Assembly: GCA_036365145.1 (NCBI GenBank)
Contig: JAEOAD010000004.1
Span: 54,000,001-54,064,000 of the forward strand
Length of the DNA: 64,000 bases
Direction: 5' to 3'
Source of the DNA: Orientallactaga sibirica
Taxonomy: Eukaryota > Chordata > Mammalia > Rodentia > Dipodidae
The stretch's first letter is position 1. The number at the start of each line of letters is the position of its first letter. This document shows, in pieces, positions 59,020 through 64,000 of this stretch. A program made the position numbers and the translations under genes. The notes under the pieces are model-generated. The model ran no database searches. It had not been told where the DNA came from and saw only the letters and a program-made list of their open reading frames with translations.

Positions 59020-59367
59020 TGTGGTGGTTTGATTCATGTGTCCCCCATAAACTTAGGCATTCTGAATGCTAGGTTTCCAGCTGATGGGGATTTGGGAATT
59101 ATTGCCTCCTGAAGGCAGTGTATTGTTGGGGGTGGGCTTATGGGTATTATAGCCACTTTCCCCTTGCCAATGTTCAGCAAACTTTCCTGTTGCTATTGTC
59201 CACCTTATGTTGGTCAGGGAGTGACATCCACTCTCTGCTAATGCTATCATTTTTCCCTGCCATCATGGAGCTTCTCCTTGAGTCAGTAAGCCAAAATTAA
59301 CCTTTTTTCCCCCAAAGCTACTCTTAATTGGGTTATATCTGCCAGCAATGCAAACCTGAATGCAACA
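59020..59367 (+). mobile_element. 3' LTR of MaLR
   Basis: 348 bp, starts TGTGGTGG and ends CA. The polyadenylation signal is mutated to AATTAA. Confidence 0.92.
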
Positions 59368-59372
59368 TCCAT

Positions 59373-60539
59373 AAATATCTTACAATAGAAAAAAAATTGG
59401 TGTAAAACTCATGAAATAATACACCAGTTTTGGTGAAATGATGAATAATAATAAACACTAACTTTAGAAAGTGCAACTGATATAAAACATGAAGCCTACT
59501 TCAATCTCCTATGAGAATGATGAATATTTCAGTGTATATTATTCCAATCTTGTTTTGTATATTTATTTTATATAATCACATAGTCTGATTTTATTATATG
59601 AGCTACTTTTCACCTCACACATTGTCATTTCCAAGTACCCTGAATATTAGGTTACTCCATATGGAGTAACCATTTTCCATATTGAATCTACATTGATGTT
59701 ATTTTCATTATTTTCTAGATAAACTTAGGTTAAGTTTTACTTTTTAGAAAATAGGAATTTTTGGTCCTGGTGTGTACTTGTAAGGGGGAGCTCCAGTTTG
59801 GTAAAAATACTTTAAAATCAAGGAAATATGTACTTATGGCAATAAGCCAGGCTCCTTATTAGATTGACAATTTTACCTGTGACTCACTTGCTTTTCAGTG
59901 AATAGCACTGAGCCTGGTGCTCATTAGCTATCATGTAGAAATGTTACTTTAAATGGTCAGAATTGCCAGTGCTGGTCTTTTGTTGTTATCCTCTCTCCTT
60001 TTATTATAACAAAGATTTGTGTTGTGATATTTGGAGGCCTGCTCTAGCAAGAGCACATGAGAAGGTATAACCAGCACACACAGTCTCTCAGGCCATCTGG
60101 GTCCTGAGCTCATGTGTCGCAGACGTGATTGTGATAAGACCCTGTCTTGACTCTGTTATCCTTTTCTGAAAGGAGGTGCAGTCTCTTCATGCTTCTGGAC
60201 ACAGTGCTTATGTACTTCCATATCTCGGATTCATTCCTTCACTGACCATACAAACATCATTTCTTTGTTGTCATATCAAGTTCATGTACTGGTCACTCCT
60301 GATTTATAATTTGCTATCCCATCATCAATAAAAAAACCAACTTCTATAAAATATTGAATAGATATCTTACAGTTTGAGCTTACCTGGCCTGTACATTCAA
60401 TTAATTCACTTTAAAATATTTGAACATTATAATCCATTTCCTTCTGCATGGGCCTTACAATATTATACTGTTTAATTTATAGGAAATAAAGGACAAAACT
60501 ATCTGTGTTTATGTGGCCAGCAAAACAAAATTCAGTTCT
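59373..60539. other. Unassigned AT-rich DNA
   Basis: No gene or repeat recognised. Confidence 0.4.
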
Positions 60540-60545
60540 TTGTTT

Positions 60546-60575
60546 GTCTCTCTTTCTTTCTCTCTGTCTCTCTCT

Positions 60576-60619
<44 letters not shown>
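60546..60619. repeat. (TC)n-(CA)n compound microsatellite
   Basis: TC/TTTC-rich 60546-60579 followed by about 20 CA units (60580-60619). Confidence 0.94.
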
Positions 60620-60622
<3 letters not shown>

Positions 60623-61427
60623 ATGTTCCACAAAATGATAAGCAGTTCTGCCCATAGACTTGACCTCATTAATTATTACTGCATCACTTTTGGCAGCTGC
60701 AGGAGTTCACTGTAGTGAAGGCTAGCTATATGCCAAAAGGCGGTGTCCTTCTTAACCTTTCTCATCCTCTCATGAGCTGTCTGTGATTTGTCACATATAT
60801 TCTGAAAAATACTTTCTTTCTTAGAACCTAATTCATTCACTTTGATATCTAGCCTGAAATTCTGACCATCATATGCCTCTAGATATTTTAGGGAACTTTA
60901 TTTTAGCCTGTTCTCTTTTGTGCCCTGTCAGCATTTATGGTTTTCTTCCTTCTGTAGCAAGGTGGGGAGGAACAGATAATGGCTAAAATAAATTCACTTA
61001 GGAAAGAGAGCCTCATGGATGCTGGAGAGACTATTTCTCTTGCTAGGCCAAATATTTATGCAACAGCCTGGGAAGGAGCTTTGTACAATTGGTGGAAATT
61101 CCATTGCCACCCAAAGTCAGCACCTTTCTGTAAACCCTGTTCGCCTTGCTCTATAGTCACCACACCTGTTTTTTAACTTCTGTCACTGTATCTTCCAAAA
61201 TGATTTAATAAACATATATTTTTGACAATCTGAAAAAAGGCTGATATCTTTAAAAATTCATAAAACTGGAAAGCTTTCTTGAGTTGGTTGAAAATGATTT
61301 GAGAAAATTCAGCCAAAAATTGAGAAATTTAGATCATTATAGGCTTGCTCAGGGTGGGATAATGAGGAGAAGAATTGATCCAAGTGAGTGATAGCATGTA
61401 TTATTACTATTGTTTGAAGTTGGCTTT
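60620..61427. other. Unassigned DNA
   Basis: No repeat family recognised. A 65-codon plus frame (60979-61176) lacks any domain and has no clear gene context. Confidence 0.4.
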
Positions 61428-61650
61428 AAATTTTTTTTTTCTTTTTAAATTTTTTATGAGACAGAGAGAAAAAGAGAGAGAGAGAGAGAAGAGCAAGAGA
61501 CAGATATATAGAGAGAATGGCACGCTAGGGCCTCCAGCCACTGCAAATGAACTCCAGACTCCTGTATCACCTTGTGCATCTGGCATATGTGGATACTGGG
61601 GAATCAAACCTGGATACATAGGCTTCACAGATTAACACATTTCTTCAGCC
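61428..61650 (-). mobile_element. tRNA-derived SINE
   Basis: Reverse-complement copy with GA-rich tract, 'gggcctccagccactgcaaa' and a truncated or decayed head ('agattaacacatttcttcag'). Confidence 0.9.
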
Positions 61651-62362
61651 CTGACATTGGGTTTTGATTTAAATGTATTTCTTAACTTTTAGGAATAAGC
61701 CTCATTTTCACAATCCAATTTTTTCATGGTTTGCTTAGACCTAAGGTTAACCTGCATACAGAGATGTGGAACTGAGGTCTGTAATTTTGGGATAGTCCTG
61801 CTCACTGGCAGATAACAATAAGAGGAAAGGAATATATGTTCATTAGTATTACACCTTCAGCCTACCATGAATCACAGCAAGGGATCAAATTATGTCTAAT
61901 ACATGTTACCATAACTTGTGATTATTCTACCTACAAGCTTCAAAGTATCTAAGCAGTCATTTCCACTCCTGTTGCAGAAACTTCCACCAAAATAATATGC
62001 TGTATGAATCTGGAATGTACGCTATTCCAAGGTTGGAATCATCTTTGCCCTACATTGACTGTTGCAGTAGTGAATGGGGTGCAGTGGCCCTTGGCCTATA
62101 TCTAATGAAAGCAGGAGCAGGTCATTTGTCATAGATTCCAGAACCCAGTCAAATTGTTCATCTCTACATCCCACATGAAGGGTGTTAAGCAGTTTTAGAA
62201 TTCTCTGCCCTCCTATATCTCCTAGGGCTTGGATGAGCTCCTGTCTCTGGTTTTCATCCCCTAGTTACCGCAGATAAAAATGAACATTATTTCTATGTGT
62301 TTCATGGTTATTCTTAGTATTTTAATAGATAGAGCTTAATTTAAAGATATTCTTCAATTCTG
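61651..62362. other. Unassigned DNA
   Basis: No gene or repeat recognised. Confidence 0.4.
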
Positions 62363-62440
62363 CATGTGTGTGTGTGTGTGGTGTGGTGTGTGAGCTGTGC
62401 ATATGCATATGTGTGGCATATGTATAGATGTGTATCCTGT
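62363..62440. repeat. TG-rich simple repeat
   Basis: Short (TG)n runs with 'gtgtggtgtg' and 'catatgcatatg' variants. Confidence 0.8.
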
Positions 62441-62477
62441 ATCCATTGATGTGGATGCAAAGGAAAACATTGGTTAC

Positions 62478-62907
62478 TGTCGCGACTGTCTCGACTGTCT
62501 CGACCAGCAAGGAAGACGCAACACTTGGACTCTTCTTTCAGCAGTTTATTTAGGAACCTTGAACAATCTTCTGACCCCTTAAACAATCTTCTGACTGACT
62601 GACTGACTGACTGACTCACTCACTCACTCACTCACTCACTCACTCACTCACTCACTTACTGACTGCCTCACTGTCCCTGACTCACTCCCCCCGGGACAAG
62701 CCCGCCCAAAGCTTAAGAAGCCTTTGAACAGCCAACCCTGGTAAGCCACGTGGTGAATGCAGATAGGTCCACATATGCGGAAGCAGGCCTAGATCACAGC
62801 CCAAGCCAAATAAGGACTTGTTTATCCAGGAGAGCACTCGCCATCGGGAAGGCGGAAGGCGGAAGCCAGCGCCATCTTTAAGGCGCAGCACCTCGCAGCT
62901 CTCTACA
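62478..62907 (-). mobile_element. 3' LTR of a betaretrovirus-like ERV, 430 bp
   Basis: Read on the minus strand it begins TGTAGAGAGC, follows a polypurine tract, carries AATAAA (plus-strand tttatt at 62545-62550) and ends GTCGCGACA. Many CpGs survive, for example 'gtcgcgactgtctcgactgt' and 'ggcggaaggcggaagc', so the insertion is recent. The U3 start holds 'aagatggcg', a YY1-type site seen in other ERVs. A tetranucleotide repeat sits between the U3 and the polyadenylation signal. Confidence 0.9.
62590..62656. repeat. (CTGA)n-(CTCA)n tetranucleotide repeat in an LTR
   Basis: About six CTGA units, then about ten CTCA units, continuing imperfectly to about 62690. It lies inside the R/U3 part of the LTR and could alter LTR length between alleles. 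Confidence 0.95.
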
Positions 62908-62922
62908 GTTCCCCCTTTTTTG
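62908..62922 (-). other. Polypurine tract of the ERV
   Basis: Minus strand 'caaaaaagggggaac' immediately before the LTR start, the usual plus-strand primer site of retroviruses. Confidence 0.88.
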
Positions 62923-63123
62923 TTTAAAACACGCAAAGCAACAGGCAAGGGTAGAGGTCTGACCTCCAGTAACTCTTAAAATAGGCGTAGAACCGTCTTG
63001 CATCTTTTCCCTGGAGGTGGGACCATGGATGCCAACCCACATGTAATCAGACTTGTCTTTTAGAGAGTCTTTCACAGCTAACTCTCCCTGCAGTGCTTTT
63101 GCCTCGCAGCCTGTGCCTGGTGT

Positions 63124-63506
63124 TTACATTTTTATGGTGGCTAACCATGCCTGGGGAGATTGACCTGCCTCAATAGCCGAGAAGGCCTGGACGATCATGA
63201 CTGCATTTCGTTTTTGTGTTACTCTGATCTTACATAGACACCACAAGCAAACCAAGGAGACCAGTAACAGAAGGCCTGCTAAAGAGCACCCAAATCCGCC
63301 CATTCCTTCAGATGATTCATAGCGGAGATCAGCCAAGATGACAATCCAGAGGCAAAGGAGAGGTCCATGCAGGTAGAATTCACATTAACTACAGCCAGCC
63401 TCAATTCTTTTAAGGTATCTTCAAATTCAAGTGACCAATTCTGTAATAGAAAACTAGACAAAGATCTGGATAAATTTGTAGCCCTAGTATAATTTATATA
63501 ATCCAA
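63124..63506 (-). pseudogene. ERV env transmembrane-subunit tail, frameshifted
   Basis: Two minus frames make up the C-terminal part of an envelope protein. The upstream one (63506-63279) reads through NVNSTCMDLSFASGLSSW and NHLKEWADLGAL. The downstream one (63336-63124) has the membrane span GCSLAGLLLLVSLVCLWCLC and a cytoplasmic tail ending WLATIKM. They overlap in different frames, so at least one indel interrupts the gene. The layout, with env close to the polypurine tract and LTR, fits a class II (beta-like) provirus. The surface subunit and the rest of the provirus lie further along or are lost. It is defective as it stands. Confidence 0.78.
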
Positions 63507-63509
63507 GGT

Positions 63510-63790
63510 TTTTTAACAACATTAGCAAGGAGAAACTAAAACAATGCAAACTCAACCACCATCAGCAGTCATCAAATTTCTGCAGTTCAAGTTCAATATA
63601 GCCTTGAAATGCAGGTTCCTTCTCCAGTCAGCTCTTTTCAAGAATTTGTATTTTTTACAGTCTTTCCTCAGGCATCCTCTCCATTGTTTTAATGTAAATC
63701 AAGTCAGGCCACCTTCCTTTTACCTTCCTTAAGATTGCTAATGTGTTGACAATAGCAGCTTTAGTAACCTAAAACCAGTCTCAGTGCCTC
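63510..63790 (-). mobile_element. Probable further ERV interior (unclear)
   Basis: It lies between the env tail and a B1. No clear peptide motif was readable, and continuity with the provirus is inferred from position only. Confidence 0.35.
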
Positions 63791-63796
63791 TGCTTT

Positions 63797-63905
63797 TCCT
63801 GGCTGCCCTGGAACTCACTATGTAGACCAGGCTGGCTTTGAATTTGTGGCAGTCCTGCTCTGCCTCCCATGTGCTGGGATGGCCTGAGCCACCATACCCG
63901 GCTTT
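63797..63905 (-). mobile_element. B1 SINE, murine-like subfamily, tail missing
   Basis: The plus strand reads 'ctggctgccctggaactcac', 'tatgtagaccaggctggct', 'tctgcctcccatgtgctggg' and 'gagccaccatacccggc'. This is the reverse complement of the common murine-type B1, and differs from the 'gaattccaggtcagcctgg' type elsewhere in the window. Confidence 0.85.
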
Positions 63906-64000
63906 TTTCCCGGGATTTCCCCTCTCTCTCTTTTTTTTCCTTTTTTTTTTTTTTTTGATCTTTTCATTTGTTTTATGAGAGCCTGTAGCCCTTTTTTAGA
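63906..64000. other. Pyrimidine-rich end of window
   Basis: CT- and T-rich sequence including a run of about 16 T; cut by the window edge. Confidence 0.5.

Larger units (their letters stand above)
57494..59367 (+). mobile_element. Complete-structure MaLR (ERVL-MaLR) element
   Basis: LTR (57494-57837), interior (57838-59019), LTR (59020-59367), about 1.87 kb in all. Flanks TCCAG (57489-57493) and TCCAT (59368-59372) are a 5-bp TSD with one mismatch. The interior begins with a tRNA-Leu-type primer site ('ttggtactgaggagtgg') and ends with a polypurine tract. It contains the MaLR phrase 'gaccttggactataggga' and lacks gag, pol and env, as is typical of MaLRs, which move using enzymes of other ERVL elements. 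The two LTRs differ at many positions, so the insertion is old. Confidence 0.92.

Noticed and set aside
1603..61650. tRNA genes
   Set aside because: A/B-box sequences belong to SINE heads; no cloverleaf with a proper acceptor stem was seen.

Overview
This window looks like non-coding rodent nuclear DNA, intergenic or deep intronic, built almost entirely of interspersed repeats. No intact protein-coding gene, rRNA, tRNA gene or CRISPR array can be supported. The base composition is AT-rich, CpG is depleted outside the youngest insertions, and there are many B1 (7SL-derived) SINEs and tRNA-derived SINEs with pol III A/B boxes, CT-rich tails and AAATAAATAAAT ends. The B1 form with a 'gaattccaggtcagcctgg' segment and the 'ggctggagagatggcttag' tRNA-SINE are what I recall from jerboas (Dipodoidea, e.g. 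Jaculus). That species guess is from memory and was not checked by search.

Layout. 1-6.4 kb: unassigned DNA, a tRNA-SINE, an old Lx-like L1 and a B1. 6.4-16.9 kb: a block of minus-strand L1s. One L1 tail is followed by an L1 with a complete-length but dead ORF2, then a third L1 piece with an internal deletion. GC-rich blocks (possible L1 5' UTRs) follow, and one holds a 52-bp minisatellite. 16.9-27.2 kb: mostly unassigned DNA with SINEs and a MIR. 27.2-33.2 kb: an LTR-like segment, then older L1s pierced by a B1, two tRNA-SINEs and a young 5'-truncated L1. 34.5-35.1 kb: remnant of an LTR retrovirus. 36.8-44.6 kb: plus-strand L1s, one with a small internal inversion and one pierced by an MaLR LTR that itself holds a second MaLR LTR. 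45.4-45.7 kb: a long purine tract. 46.4-53 kb: an L2, SINEs, a 51-bp minisatellite with an open frame, an ancient antisense LINE and a Z-DNA-type repeat. 53.7-57.4 kb: SINEs and a wrecked C2H2 zinc-finger relic. 57.5-59.4 kb: a complete-structure MaLR (LTR-internal-LTR). 62.5-64 kb: the 3' end of a minus-strand betaretrovirus-like endogenous provirus (LTR, polypurine tract, env tail), running off the window.

The repeats do not form a working pathway; they record insertion history. Target-site duplications (TSDs) readable by eye give the order of several nested insertions. The best leads are the 51-bp minisatellite with a 17-codon-periodic open frame, an open frame that recurs in the unusually long (about 1.2-1.5 kb) 3' UTR of the local L1 family, and the nested MaLR/L1 structures. 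I saw no convincing new gene system.
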